Origin: Physcomitrium patens
Lineage: Eukaryota; Streptophyta; Bryopsida; Funariales; Funariaceae
DNA length: 64,000 nt
Direction of reading: 5' to 3'
Assembly (NCBI RefSeq): GCF_000002425.4
Contig: NC_037253.1
Location: 10,158,567-10,222,566, forward strand
The notes beneath the pieces were generated by a model, which had not been told where the DNA came from, did not search any database, and was given only the letters and a program-made list of their open reading frames with translations. Positions 34,900-48,480 of this stretch are shown here, in pieces (the stretch's first letter is position 1; the number at the start of each line of letters is the position of its first letter). A program made the position numbers and the translations under genes.

Positions 34900-35485
34900 C
34901 ATATATTATTAAATAAAGAGAACTTTGAAGTTACAACACATAGTATCAATAAGATTGTACACAAAGAAAATATGGAATAAGATAACTCTAACATCTAATA
35001 CTTAAAGGTGGTAGTTGCTATCCCAATAGACGACTTCCACCATTTGATGAATATATCCATCCAAGATTCTATCGAGACTAGTTATTGATATCTTATCTAT
35101 TATAAAGATATGCCTTAAGTATATCTTTTACATTCTTAAGAATCTTTATTCATTCATTTATTTTATCTCTTGGATTTTTTATATATCAAGAGCCAATTTT
35201 TTGACCATTAGCAATTTACTTAAAATAATATCTTTTAAAAGATAATTTATTCTATTTTTATTTTTACTTATTTATTTTTAAACCCTCATTTTTTTATTGA
35301 TTAAAGACTTTTAATCATAATATCTTTCTCAACATATGATGTCTATCCTTAACTAATATCTTTGTCAATAAATCAGCAAGCATGTCTTTTATTGCACAAT
35401 ACTTCATGTCAATTACTCCCATTTCAATCTTCTTTCTTATATCACTTTATAAGATGCTTTATAAGAATCCGAAGAATTATTCAAA
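34900..35485 (-). pseudogene. Copia pol C-terminal remnant with adjoining LTR-like DNA
   Basis: On minus, about 35,485-35,325 encodes IEMGVIDMKYCAIKDMLAD then LLTKILVKDRHHML, the typical end of copia RNase H. The lower-coordinate part probably contains its 3' untranslated region and LTR. It is cut on the other side by a family II LTR fragment. Confidence 0.6.
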
Positions 35486-36568
35486 AATCAAGCACATTCA
35501 AGTATCTTAAAACCTTATATATCCTTATGAAAAATATTTTTCAAACTTCAACAGCTCATATCTCACGATCGGACTATCAAAAAAATCCTAAATTTTACAT
35601 GAAGTACTGATATACTTTCAAAAACTATCACAAAAAAAATTCAAATGCAAATTCGTTAGAGATCTTGAAGTATCACGAAAATCCTAACATCACCTTTAAA
35701 TCCTAGCTTATATACATCCACGTGCTATTTTCTTCATATCTCACAAAATAAGTATTCAAATACTATGGAACTTTAATCTATAGCTTCTTAACCTAATAAT
35801 TCACACTTATGGAAGTTTTGAGCCAAAAATTCGTCCAAAAAATCAAGATATGGCTCCAACCATTACTATCAACAAAATAACTCACTTACTGCCTTTGAAT
35901 TACATGTGCTGTCTTCAATGCCCTATAACTCCTTCATCTAGACTTGAAATTCATCAAAAATTATATGTAAAGTATAGCCAAGAAAGTTTTCTCTTCAACT
36001 CCATTTGCCGATCTTTCATTGCTCTTTGTACGCATATGTTATGCTTCAAAGAGTGACAGTAGGTACAAATTTGACACCTTAACTTTGAATACCTATATCC
36101 CCTTCACTAAAACTCGAAATCACACAAACTCTTGACTCAAATTATACCCAAAACCCTGAACTTGCTGATCCTAGCCTTTAAAGCTCAAATGACTTCGAAA
36201 AAAAACCCTAATCTCTAATAAGGCCTCCGGCAGCCTCCTTGAAGCCCATTGGTCTTTGACCAATAGGAATGAAGATCCCCATTCCTTGCCTTCATCAAAC
36301 CATGCCTTGCTTTCATCCCTCCCAATAAGCCTCTTATTAGTTAAAAATTTCTTCTTTAGGCTCTAATTTCCTCTTAAATTTTATACTAAATATCTAAATC
36401 CTACATAATATAAACACTATAATCAAAATAGATAAATCCCCAAATAAATTTTCCTATATCAATTCTCTTTAAATTTATTTACTAACCACTCTAATCTACA
36501 TCAAGACTTACAAACATATTATATATCTTAATTAATTTTTACATACTATAAGCAATTACAGTACAACA
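35486..36568 (-). mobile_element. Family II LTR copy, one end missing
   Basis: Follows the family II sequence from its inner third to the end (CAGTACAACA, equal to CAGTATGACA in fuller copies). It carries an inverted CCAAT pair (ATTGGTCTTTGACCAAT near 36,249-36,265). Confidence 0.7.
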
Positions 36569-36804
36569 ACGTTGCCGCATAGCTCTTAGTTGGATAATAT
36601 ATATGGATGTAAGAATGAAGCCTTATTCACTCTTGTCAATATCTTTTTAGTCCTTAGTCTTATTTCAAGACTTTCTAGTCTTTTTGTCTTTATCAATAGC
36701 CATTCTTGTTTAATATATTAACATCTTTGAGTGATGTTTTAGTCTTTTTAAGTAACCTATGAATGTATTGAGATTTTTTTCTTTCAAAATTCATGTCTTT
36801 GATA
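36569..36804 (+). repeat. Family I LTR fragment (element G)
   Basis: Aligns with the TATA-to-end half of the intact element's LTR and ends in TGATA for TGACA. It is followed by TTTGACAAGAG, matching the leader after the intact 5' LTR. Confidence 0.65.
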
Positions 36805-37100
36805 ATTTGACAAGAGTCTTAACTCATTTTCCATATTTTATATTAAAATTAAATAAAGTATCCTTATTTTTATTGCTGTATTTTAAAAGTTGTAAACCAT
36901 CCATCTTTAAATTAATTTTTAATTTTCTAACCTTGATTGTTTTTTTTTAAAGAAAGAAGACTACTTATTTATGTAAAAACTTTTATTTATTATTAGAGAT
37001 TATAAATTATCTTCTTTTAATTTTATTTTTAAATTTATTTGAATTATCAAAAAAATACTATTTTTGGTAAAAAAAGAATATAATTTTAACTATTGTAAAT
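36805..37100. other. AT-rich DNA between element G fragments
   Basis: Starts with leader-like sequence of family I. The remainder is not recognisable. Gag and most of pol are missing from this copy. Confidence 0.35.
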
Positions 37101-37895
37101 CTTTACAAGCATGTCAATATTCTAAGGATGGATATAAAGCTATCTTTGGCTTTTTATCTTCAAATTGATGGACAAAAAGAATATATAAATAAAATTTTGA
37201 AATAGTATTTGGAATATATTATCAACCACCATAAGATAATTGAATAATTTTTTTATCATTAAAAAATTTTACTTATAATAACATGATACTTTCTTCTAAG
37301 TAAAAAATACCTTTATTTGTTAAATATAATTATCATCTATGACTTGATGCTTTTGACTTTTCAAAAGTTGATAATCTTGTGGCAAAAGATTTGACAAATT
37401 GTTTATCTGAGCTATATACAATAATAAAGGCACAACTAAAAGAAACTCATGAATGATAAAAGAACAATGTAGATACCTATAAAAAAGAAAAAATTTAATT
37501 TAACATAAACAACAAGATATAATTGCTTTGTTGTAATATCAAGACTAGCCATCTTTGACACAAATTGGATTACTATAGGCTTTGACTATTTTTTAATTGT
37601 GAATAAATCAATTTAGTTGCTTATCACTTACATCCACTAAAGTCTATAAAGATCCATCTCATATCCTACACATCTTTTTTTGAGCCATATAAGTCAATAA
37701 ATATCTTAGGAAGAAGACAAATATTACTTCTTTTTATAGAAGTAGATAATAATTAAGAATTCAAGATAGAAAGAGTCTTAGATTTAAGACCCTGCCAAAA
37801 TAGGTTGGAATATCTTATTCATTGGTACAAATATGGTATTAGTAAATGTATATGGAAGTCAAATAAAAATCTTGCAAATATAATATAATAAATTT
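37101..37895 (+). pseudogene. End of chromovirus pol (integrase C-terminus to chromodomain), element G
   Basis: Aligns at DNA level with about 8,095-8,880 of the intact element: the HPQTDGQTERVNQ region, the GPF region and the chromodomain TWEPS region are all traceable. Many stops, for example the conserved glutamine and tryptophan codons turned to stops by transitions. Confidence 0.7.
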
Positions 37896-38270
37896 ATTAT
37901 CAAAATTAAGCAAAAGAATAGAAAATATTTTCTATTAATGAAATAAGATCTAAAAAATATTATATTCTATTTTCTATCTTTATTTGTAATTTATGTATAT
38001 TTGTCACAATAAAAAGATGGAAAACCAACAACTAGCAAATTCCACTCAAAAGCTATTATTTGCTAACTTATTAGATGAAACATTATGATAGTCATAGAAA
38101 TTCACAAAGTTATTTTTCGGCTCTAAAGGCATTTCTCTTAATTATTCTCTATGCTTCTTATGGATGGATTTCACAATAATAAATTATATAGTTTTTTTTT
38201 TTTTCCATCTCAATTATAAATCTTGGCATAATATGAATTATCATTCAAAACTTTAGTCTTTATTCTAGTA
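37896..38270. other. Decayed element junction, nothing further recognised
   Basis: AT-rich, between the plus-strand chromovirus remnant and the minus-strand gypsy remnant. Confidence 0.35.
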
Positions 38271-38379
38271 GTTTTAATATAGAAGTGACTAAGTATTACT
38301 AGATATGTAATAAAGTTTTTTCACAAAGAAATTTTGTTCCACTTTCATATTTCTAATCTTAATCTTTATGGGTGAACAA

Positions 38380-38545
38380 GCTCTATATAAATCACCTTAT
38401 TGGTTATTTGCAGCTCTAATTATCCAACCATGGTTCATATCAATTGGCCACTTATTCTTCTCATATATCTATCTTGACATGATCTTGATTTCAGATCCAT
38501 GATTAACTAAGGCCAAAATTGGATCTTTAGAATCTTCCAACCTCA
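38380..38545 (-). pseudogene. Retropepsin remnant of element H
   Basis: Reads DPILALVNHGSEIKIMS then a stop, then KWPIDMNHGWIIRAANN. This is the gypsy protease block with the catalytic DHG or DTG changed to NHG. Inactive. Confidence 0.6.
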
Positions 38546-39407
38546 CATATGTCTCTGTAGTAATTCTTACCCAATAAGAAATTAAATAACTATTACTTCT
38601 CATTCTATCATTATCACATTTAGAAAAAATATTTACACATTTTTCTTATGTATTTTTCTTTATCTTTATAGATTTCAAAGATGTGTATGTTATTTGATGT
38701 TCTTCAATATGTTTAAATAAAATTTCATCTTCCATATTAGCCTTACTTCTAATTTCTAGTATTACAAACTATGCAAATATCTATTCTATCTTTTCTTCTT
38801 CATCCATAATTATCCAAGTATCCAACATCTTTAACATAATAACTTCAACTTTCATCTATCTCGTCTTCTTTATCACATTGATGATCAACTCATAGAAATC
38901 TTTCTTGACTATATCAAAGGCCTTTCTTAGAGTGAATTCAATTTTGGCATCTAAAATCCTCTTTTCTAAATATTTTTCATATTTGTAGATGTCTCAATGT
39001 TAGATTGAAGCTTATAAGTATAATTCTTACCTTTAGATTTTCTTGTGTCATCTTTCTCCTTCTCATTGTCCTTCTCCCACCACTCTTTTGATAATGGTGT
39101 ACCACCAAAATGAGTAGAAGAAGATATCTTTTCTAATTTTTGCTCTTTAGAGACTTCTTTGTTTTTTTAGAGACTTCTTCTTATTTTCAAGCTCAACAAA
39201 ATTCTCTTCATGAATAGCTATACTTCTTTTTTCCTCAACCATAACATCATGCAAATCATCATCATGTTTGTTTTCACATAAAAATGCTTTAATCCTAATA
39301 GCATGAATTGAATCATTCTTTCTAATTATTTTTTTGATAGCTTCAGCTTCTTTAATCATAACTTCTATAGTTAATAAGGAATTAGTCTTAATTTATTTTT
39401 TTTCCAA

Positions 39408-39424
39408 TTATAATAGAATAAGAC

Positions 39425-39461
<37 letters not shown>

Positions 39462-40103
39462 TATGATATTATTCTTTGATGTTTGCTCTTCAATCAATTT
39501 TTTCATACCATCTTTTCTAAAATTAGTCTTAAAAGGCTCATTTGATCTTGTGAGTCTTATCTTACCATCTTTGAAATATACAATACCATCTTTTATTGCA
39601 ACCTCATAATTATCACACTTATCATGCTTGTGGTTTAAATTGTTATACTGCATATAACTCTCTATAAATTCCTTTGAGCCTTCAATTGTCTTTGATGAGT
39701 TTGGTATTTGGAGTTTCTTTAGCTCAATCATTTTCACCCTCAAATCTTGTATATCTTTGATCAATTCTTGAAGAGTGTCATCTTTTATAGTCTTCATCAT
39801 TTTTTGAGGTAGTACTAGATTTTGGCATATAGGCATTGGCTTCAGCCTTGATATTAAACCATAAGTCTTAATCTTTTGTTGCTTAGCCAAAATCTCTATT
39901 GACTCCTCTACTAACCTCCAATTATTGATGAAATCACTCTTAAATGTCTCGTTTATTACATAAAAGAGTAGCTTATCTTCTAAGTATTCATCAATTGCTT
40001 GCAAGAATAACCCAGTTTTTCTTATTTTTATGAGCAATCTCTTTTGCCATAGCAATTGCCCAAACTTAATCTCAAATTTCTTGGTTAGTTTATTTAGAGC
40101 CAT
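39408..40103 (-). pseudogene. Gag remnant of element H
   Basis: An open frame of 231 codons. Residues around CDNYEVAIKDGIVYFKDGKI and KTNFRKDGMKKLIEEQ match the zinc-knuckle-to-end part of gypsy gag proteins of this type, but the knuckle itself has lost cysteines. The last residues run through a 32-bp homopolymer and are not meaningful. Confidence 0.55.
39430..39461 (+). repeat. Poly(T) tract
   Basis: About 32 consecutive T. Length could be uncertain in the assembly. Confidence 0.9.
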
Positions 40104-40493
40104 TTGATTCTTTGGCCTTTACTTAATTCTTTCTAGAAAGGTTTGTTTTGTCATTCTCTTTGAATCTTCTTCAAAAAATTCATCTTTCAAGAATTCTTCA
40201 AATTTCTTCTATAATATAGCTTCAATATGTAATTCTCACTTCTTTTCTTTAATTTTTAGTATTACTACCAAATCAAAGGTGATAATCATCTTCATTTTTG
40301 GAACTTGATATACCTCCATTTTGTATGTGTAAATTCTTAAGAACTTAATGATGTTCCTTCCATCAAATATTTTAATCTTATCCACCACTACTTATAAAGC
40401 TTTGGTAGTATTTCTATCCTTCCCATGCATTTATTGTCTTTCTTCCATAAAATGAAGAAATGCTTTAAAATAAATCATGGGCATCTATTCTAC

Positions 40494-40593
40494 NNNNNNN
40501 NNNNNNNNNNNNNNNNNNNNNNNNNNNNNNNNNNNNNNNNNNNNNNNNNNNNNNNNNNNNNNNNNNNNNNNNNNNNNNNNNNNNNNNNNNNNN
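40494..40593. other. Assembly gap (100 N)
   Basis: Exactly 100 N, a common placeholder for a gap of unknown size. Confidence 0.99.
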
Positions 40594-40631
40594 ATTTAGT
40601 GCCTTTAGGCTTTCTTAGTAGAAGCATCAAA

Positions 40632-41882
40632 ATATTGGAGTAGCAAGAATTTATCTTAAGAAAGTATTGGGCTTCTAGCTATCACTAATTACTTAATGAA
40701 GTTTTAAGAAAAAAAAGTACCAAGTTTATATATATCAGATTATCCCTGCAGTAATAATTACATCAATATATAAGCCTTAAGTACCAAAGAACATCCAAAA
40801 CATGCTAAAATATTTTAAAACCTTATATATCTTTAAGGTGAATTTTCTCCATACTTCAACAACTTATATCTTACATTTGAATTATCCAAAAAAACTAAAA
40901 TTTTACATGAATTATTTATATACTTTAAATAATTATTAAAACAAATTTCAACTATAAATTTATTATAAATCTTAAAATATTACTAAAATCCTAACAATAG
41001 CTTCAAATTCTTACTTATAAATATCTACATGTAATTTTCTTCATATTTCATAAATTAAATATTTAAATACTATAAAATTTTGATATATAGGTTTTGAACT
41101 TAATAATTTATATCTTTAAAAAATTTGAGCGAAAATTTCTTCTAGAAACTTAAGATATGGCTATGAACATTACTATCAATAAAAAAATTCACTTATACTC
41201 TTTGAATTAGATATGTTGTCTTCAATGCTCTATAATTCTTTTATATAAACTTCAAATATAATAATTTTTTATAAAAGATATAGATCTTGAAATTATCCAT
41301 GTAACTACATCTCTTGATCTCCAAAAGCTATTGTATAACTCCTTGTTTATTCAAAAGAAAAATAATATATCTTAAAAAGATCCTTTAACTTCAAATGGCT
41401 ATAATTTTATTATCCTAATTCTAAACCTTCTAAACTTTGTACACAAATTATAGCCCAAATTCTAAACCTTACAATCTTTACTTTCTGATTCTCAAATATT
41501 CTTTTTGAAGTTGCCAAAATCTTTGTTATGGTTGTCGATAGCCTCTTCAAAGCCTATTAGATATGACTTTCAACCAATAGAGATGAAGATCTTATCTCCT
41601 TACCTTCATCCATCCATACTTTACTTTCATTCCTCCAAATAAGCTTCTTAGAGGTTTGGATTTTTATCTTTGAGCTTCAATCTTCTCTTTAAATTTTGTA
41701 CTCAATATCTAAATTTCATATAATTCAAACACTATAATCAAAATAGGTAAACATCAAAATAAATTTTCTTATATCACTCTCTTTAAATTAACTTATTAAC
41801 CACTTTAATACATATCAATACTTATAAATATATTATATATTTTAGTTAATTTTTACATACTACAAACAATTACAATACAATA
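40632..41882 (-). mobile_element. Family II solo LTR, decayed full-length copy
   Basis: About 1.25 kb aligning from end to end with 53,389-54,626 and 59,144-60,392. More mutated than those. Target duplications not found. Confidence 0.7.
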
Positions 41883-42484
41883 ATGTAATTTTATCTACCA
41901 AACTACAAGCAATTTAGCTTTTGACTAGTCTACTTGCAATCCAGTTAAAGAACCTTTTAATAAAGAAGGAAAATAGAATAGAAATACCTGAAAAAGAATT
42001 TCTTACTTGAATATCATTCCAAGTAAGATTTTTTTTCCATCTTTGATTATAATACAAAACTACCATTGTGTAAGAGTGATTCTAAGAAATCTTGCATGTG
42101 AAAAAGAATTCCATACAAGGATGGCATAGAGCCCAAGTTATATATATATATATATATTTTTTTTTTTTCTTTTTACAATAAGATAGTTAGGAAATTACCT
42201 ACTACTATAATTGTGAGGTAAAATAAATGCCCATTTATTAGAAGTCTATTCTAGTTCACAAAAATTTTAATTATCAAAAAATTATAATGAGTTCCTATTA
42301 GTATTTGATAAAGTATCCAAGAAGTCCTATAACATTCTTAAAGTGAACTAAAATAAATCACTTTGTTAGGTGATTTATTCTAATTCATACTACTACTTAA
42401 TTTATAGACTGATTAATTAAAAAAAAATCTTACTTCTTATTAGGAGAGATCAACCTTACTAATTAATCAAATTCACACTCAACA
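41883..42484. repeat. Dispersed repeat (family VI), also at 48,890-49,330
   Basis: Blocks shared in the same order and orientation with 48,890-49,330, for example the AATACAAAACTACC, AGAATTC and TTTTTACAATAAGA stretches and a T-rich tract. It could be LTR sequence of the gypsy element between the two copies. Confidence 0.45.
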
Positions 42485-43290
42485 ACCTTCTCCTCAAATT
42501 CACAGGAAGACGGTGGCTGTTGAAAACAAGGGAAGCACTCGACTTTTGCTAGATGTCTCCTACTGGAATCTTGATGTCCTTGCAGTAACCCGGTTTTTCA
42601 ATACCACGTGCCTTCCGGCGTTGTTAGATTCCTTACTATGAGGAGTCGCTGATGAAGCTCCAATCTCAATGATTAGCTAAATAAAATACCCAATCGGAAG
42701 CAATTGTGGCGTTGTAGGGGGGTGCAATTCTTATTCTGGATCAACTTGGTGGATGTCCTGATGGCAGGCATCTCAACACTCTTCGACCGTTCTATCGTCT
42801 TCGTGTAGGAACTTGTTGGAGAGCAAGGATTGCTCTGAGTTGGAAGATCCGGTGGATTGGAACTAGATCCAGTGCGGTCTCTGCTGCATTTGGAGCAAGA
42901 ACCAAGAACACTAGAATTGCGATTATGCAAAGGGCAGGAAAAATGTGTTATTCAATACAACTTCTGGTAGTTATTTAGTACCATGGCTTGTTGAGATTGG
43001 TGTCCATCCACAAGGCGTGCCAACTAGTTTAAAATTCATAACAGTTCTCTTAAGCCGCAATGGAATTGGTCCAGATGGTGGATTAGCTGTTGTAAGGAAG
43101 CTTGGGTTGTCCATAGCAACTTGTCTGAGGAAGTGCTGGAGCCCCAGTGGTTGGACGCTGAGACGGCGGATGTTGGAGAAGAAAAGAATTAGGCTGGTGG
43201 TTGTTGTCTTCCTCTTGCTACGGTACAGCCAACTTCAGCGAGCTCACCTTCAACCACCCAATTGCTTCTGTGAAAATTTCTAAGGGACAA
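42485..43290. other. Stretch of normal base composition of unknown origin within decayed repeats
   Basis: About 0.8 kb with much higher G+C than its surroundings and codon-like texture. Open frames: 42,945-43,283 on plus (FNTTSGSYLVPWLVEIGVHP then QGVPTSLKFI) and 42,673-42,930 on minus; a further plus frame near 42,505-42,650 reads TVAVENKGSTRLLLDVSYWN. I do not recognise the family. It may be a captured host-gene fragment or a younger insertion. Confidence 0.4.
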
Positions 43291-44053
43291 TTGTGTGTAG
43301 GCAACCAAGTTAAATTAAATACAATTTAAGACAAGTAATTAGGATTGATATCAAGTTAGATTTTCGATGAACCATTTGGATGAATAAAAGTAATTTGGAT
43401 GAAAAATGGTGTAGATGATGTTAGATTAAATTGAATGAAAATTTGTGAATGGAGTGGGTGAATTTTTATTATGGATGGAAATTCATCCATGGATGAAGAA
43501 TCGCTTCAGATAAATTTTTAATTTTGGATGATATTTAATACTAGATAAAAAATTAAAATAAATAATAAAAAGTTGTCTTCAAAGATGAGTTTTTGTTGAA
43601 TTATTGGAATGCATTGTATTGTTTTTGAGGTGTGTATGAGTGGTTTTTTACTACTTAAGAGCATCAAGAATTGAGATGAAGTAGAAGGCAATTTAAGTAA
43701 TTAAATTAGAAGCTAGTTAATAATTGTAAATTTGAATAGACTTCTAATTAGTAGAAGTTTATTTTACTTTTTACAAATTCTTCAAAAAAATGAAGCTCTT
43801 CAAATACAAAAAGAAGAAGGAACAATGACGTCGAAGATGCTCTTTGCTAAATCCCAATGAATCCTTTCAAAGAAACTAGATCAAACCTCCCTCTAAATTT
43901 TTTGGGAAGATGAAATATTTTTTTTATTTTTTTTATTTATTTCTTGTTCTTTTCTTAATCTATTCTCTTCTTCTTTTTTTCCTTCTCCTTCTTTTCTTCT
44001 TTTCTTTTCTAATTTTTTTTCCTATTCCTTGATTTATTTCTAACTTATACTTT

Positions 44054-44098
<45 letters not shown>

Positions 44099-44361
44099 AC
44101 CATTAAGACTATAGTTCTATTTTGTTTTAACAATGAAGTTACTCCCATTGGCCATCATCTAATATTAGCTACAAAAAACATATCCACTATAAAAATTTAT
44201 TATAATAAATTATATCATAGGCTACATATCTGTTATTAGTAATTTATTTTCTATTTTTTCTAAAATATTCTATTATTAATTCACAAAATCTATAATTTTT
44301 AGCACAACAAGTGCATTTTTTATACTAAATATCCAAGTAAGTTAATTCAATGGCTCGCACA
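43291..44361. repeat. LTR-like AT-rich region (family VII part and C/T-rich tract)
   Basis: 43,330-43,690 is the inverted partner of 31,540-31,860. A T/C-rich tract and (TA)n at about 44,056-44,095 follow. The end near 44,361 (AATGGCTCGCACA) resembles other LTR ends here and directly precedes the 3' end of a minus-strand gypsy pol. Confidence 0.4.
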
Positions 44362-44849
44362 TCATAAAGCACATAGAAAGGTAATGATCAATTTGGAGGT
44401 CTTAAATAGAGTATGTGCTAAGAATGTCAAATGTCAAATGTCTCTTAGCATATTTCATTCTATTCAAACTTCACATCTTTTTGTTGAAGTCTAGTAATAG
44501 AATAGAAATAATATCATAGCTATATATTACCTCTTAATACCATCTAATATGTCCCAAGGTTCTTTATACCTCCTTTACCATTGAAGGAGGATTTAATTTC
44601 ACAATTACCTTGATTTTTTTTGGATTTGATTGCCTACTTTTTTTTGATACTACATATCTTAGTAAGACTCTTATTTTAATTCTTAGGAATATTTTATCAA
44701 GGTTTAAAGCTATCCTAATTTTTCAATATCTTTGAAAACTAACTCTTACACAATCATGATGTGTAGTATAATAAAAATAGTTTTATGATAGTCCTCTTAG
44801 GCTATGGATATTCAATTGTATCTTTAATATCTATCAAGTATATAAAGTT

Positions 44850-45010
44850 CATAATCTATCCCTTCTTTTAAAATAGTATTAATAAAAAGAAAAAAATGAT
44901 GCTTTTGAGTGTATTTATTAAGTTTTTTATAATTTATACATATTTGGAGTTTTTTATTCTTCTTTTTGACTAAAATCATAGATGAAATCTAATTTTTAAT
45001 TTTTATAGGG
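44850..45010 (-). pseudogene. Gypsy RT remnant of element F
   Basis: KKKNKKLQICINYKKLNKYT and FFLPFINTILKEGIDYEL align with the first RT motifs of plant gypsy elements. The catalytic YLDD region is not recognisable. Confidence 0.6.
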
Positions 45011-45627
45011 TGAATAAACTTAACTTAAAAGAATTTTTAACTTTTGCCTTCATAATTAATTAAAGATTGAGATTCATTCTTCTTTCTTTTTGACTCATAG
45101 GAATTGAATTTGGAAGGAGAGAGATTCTATATTAGGCTACTTTGAGAGGTATATCCTTAAGGTCTTTATAAAACAAAGCAAATACATCCTTCTATTCTAT
45201 AATTAATGATTAATAATTTGTCATCTCATCATGTGTTGATTAAATTCCTATTTTGATGAGTTTTGGATCCTCATTTTTTGAAGATACATCCATCTACTTA
45301 TAATCAAGGTTGTGTATATTGGATTGCTCTGTGGATCTTTTATATCAATCATTTGATATTTACAGATAGATAACCTTATCATTTCCATCTATAAGACTAT
45401 TAGAATTTGTTTATATTGTAAGAAAATATTAAGGTTAATTTCTTCAATTATGTCTCTAGTTTTTGACTTTGAGTGCTATTAAAGTTTATTCAAAGATGTC
45501 TTCAATTTTTATGTCATTCGCTAAGGTTTCTAAATCTATCTTTACTTCATTGTTTTGCTAATTGAAAAAATAATCTATAAATTTGACATTCATTATTTCA
45601 TCTTGAAATATTAGATTTTGCTAATCA

Positions 45628-46484
45628 TTAGGTGAATTCTCTTAATAGAGTAGATTTGACTATATCAAGTTGAATCAATTCATTTTTCTCTAAATTAGCA
45701 AATTTCATATTTTTTTTTAGTTTGTACTTAGGTTGATGAATGTGAGTTTGATCTTTAGAAGAATTAGTAGAGATTTCTTCTAATTCTAATCTTTGAAATT
45801 GAATAAGGATCTTTATAAGATTTTTTAGAAGGCCATAAATAATATGAAATCTTTTTCTATTCCAGTCAATTTTTGCCTTAATTACCTTCAACCAAGATCT
45901 ACTTAAGAATAAGGGATGAGAGTTCTTATTTAGATGTATATGAATAATATGGAAAGTAAGGGAATATTTTTTACTATCCATTATTATTCTACATCTAATA
46001 ATTTGGCCTAAGACGGTATCATATTATAATTATTTATAACATGTAAAAATTAACTAAAACATATAATATATTTATAAATATTGATGTATATTAGAATGAT
46101 TAATATATTAATTAAAAGAGAGTTGATGTAAGAAAATTTATTTTAAAGTTTACTTATATTGATTATACTATTTAAATTATATAGGATTTAGATATTTAAT
46201 ATAAAATTTAAGGAGAAGATTGAAGTTCAAAGATGAAGATCTAAACTTCTAAGAAACTAATTTGAAGGATGGTATCTTGGCTTTAATTAGCTATATTAAT
46301 TACATATAGAAAAGATGCTAAGGCCTAATTTTTTGATAGTACTCATTGGCATGATATTCAATCCACTACTTTTGTCCACAATTGTATAGGAGATAATTTT
46401 GTCTACTATAGATACTTCTAATTTAATGGCTTTTATTTCATGTACTCCTTGAATTGTTTGTATATGGGCTTGTATTTTTGTCAT
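45628..46484 (-). pseudogene. Gypsy protease remnant of element F
   Basis: Two frames: 46,296-46,484 with IVDKSSGLNIMPMSTIKKLG (normally a DGGSG or DTGA-type active site, here degraded) and 45,628-45,981 with HPLFLSRSWLKVIKAKIDW, the flap-to-end part (L-G-R-P-W-L in intact relatives). Confidence 0.6.
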
Positions 46485-48174
46485 AGACTTTTAATGTCTT
46501 TTAATAAGTAATCCAATTTTTAAGATTTTTTTATTATTAAAAAACTTCTAAAAATTATGCATTTTTGATGTTGTTATTGATTTTATTTAAGTTTTTTTTA
46601 TAAATCATAAGACTTTCTTTGATTCTCAATTTTTAAGGAAAGTGAGGTACCACATTCAGGTTTAGGGATCTTAAGATCTTTTTATTCTTCCATAGAAAGA
46701 AATTCTTTTATATAGAATTTTTCCTTTATCATCTTAGGTTTCTAAATAGAGGTGGATTCAAAATTTGGAGGCAATTTTTTAAGTTCCTCTGATTATCTAT
46801 TGCCTCTCTTGTGGCTCCATTTAAATCAAAAAAGTGAAGAGAGTCTTATGAGCTATTCTTACTCTCTATTGAGGTTAGAAGGAGAGGTCTAGTATATTTA
46901 AACCTTCTCATAACTACCAAGGCTAGCATATTAAGAAGCCCTTTATTTCTACTATGAACTTTTTCATAGAAGATGTAATTCATATGAAAAGATGACGACT
47001 GATTTTTAATAGTTTGAAAATTTGTTTTTTGGATAGTATTTTAAAATACTTTATATCTTGTAAATTTTACTCCTTGTTTTATTAGCCATAATAAAGTTAG
47101 CTAGTGTTTAATGAAATAAATCTTCTTTATGTATTTACATGAGAAAGAGTGTTGGATTTGATAATTACTATTTTAATCATAAAATAAGTTAAGAAGTCTT
47201 AAGCTATTATCCAAATTCATGATTCTTTTTTTCTTCAAATTTTTTTGAGCTTATTGTTGCTAATTTTTTTATAAAAATTTTAAAAAACTATCTTATTAAG
47301 TTGCCTATACATGTTCAAAAGATGATTCCTTTCATAATTTTTACATACTATCTTATTTTTTATCCAACAACTACCTAGTGGGTATCTTTTTCTATAAAAG
47401 TAGTGCATGTTTTGTCATTTTTATTATTGGTTCTTAAAGCCTTAGGTGAAATTTTCTTGAGATTGAAATTGGAAATTCGAACCTATGATATCTTGGTTTC
47501 TATGATGTGGGACACACAATTGTTGCCTACCTTAGTATTGCTAATATTTTTGCTGGTTTAAAAAAAATTGACTTTTGTGCCTTGATTGGCTACACTAAGT
47601 GTACCAAAGTCCTAAAGTATGTCTACCAAATTCTATAAAAAATTACTTAATTAAAAGAGTCATTTGCTCTTACATAGCCTTCATTTATTAAGAATATTCA
47701 TTTTGGAATGATTATTGGCTTTGAAGGACTTCATTCTTATAGTTCTCTTTCCATCTATTCCTATCTTTTTGGTATGTCAATTCAAAGAGGTTAGAAGATA
47801 GTTTAACCTCTAAGGATGTTGGATAGTGGTTTATAGGTTGAAATTATTTTTTTACAATTCTATATGAATGCCCATAGAAATTTCATATGTTTTGGACATG
47901 AATAGAAATAAAATTAGGTATTCTATGGTTTTATTTTCTTTACATTTTTTCTTGTTGCTCGCCAATGTTTTCAATCAATTGAAACATTTTTTTAGCTTTT
48001 CAAAAATTATTTGGCCTTTTCTTGATGATTTTTCAAATTATTTTTTCATTATTAAATCCTTGAATAATAAAATAAATGAGATTATTATTTGTGAAAAGAA
48101 TTACCAAAAATTGGATTATTACAAGCTCAAATTACCAAATATAATTATTAATTTATTCTTCTTTCTTTTGTCTC

Positions 48175-48205
<31 letters not shown>

Positions 48206-48285
48206 GATAGGACATTATTTTGTCCCACTTTTAGTCTAAATTTTTTTAAAAATACTCTCATGAATATGTTTGAATTCTTAAAGGA

Positions 48286-48480
48286 TTAAGAGGAAGGAAT
48301 GAAGGAAAATTGGTTTCTATACCATTCATAAGTCTCATTTTTTAGGATATTTGAAAATGACACAAGATAATAATTCCAATTGATTATTAAATATTTCATG
48401 AAAAGTTTCATAATTTTTTCCGTGTATGCCAATAGATTATCATTCCTACTCCCTTTAAATATAAAATGGTTGTGGAGCAT
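48286..48480 (-). pseudogene. Gag remnant of element F
   Basis: GSRNDNLLAYTEKIMKLF and FSNILKNETYEWYRNQF fit the gag core (A-x-x-W-Y/F) of gypsy elements. Confidence 0.5.

Larger units (their letters stand above)
38271..40493 (-). mobile_element. Element H: decayed non-chromodomain gypsy remnant (gag and protease)
   Basis: Minus-strand gag is followed by a protease region. The gag piece and the protease signature belong to a gypsy lineage different from the chromoviruses here. RT was not found. The sequence runs into the assembly gap. Confidence 0.6.

Noticed and set aside
39330-39609. Plus-strand frame crossing the poly(T) tract
   Set aside because: Much of it is homopolymer-encoded phenylalanine, and the opposite strand carries a recognisable gag.
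40425-40643. Open frame spanning the N gap
   Set aside because: It consists largely of unknown bases and is not evidence of a gene.
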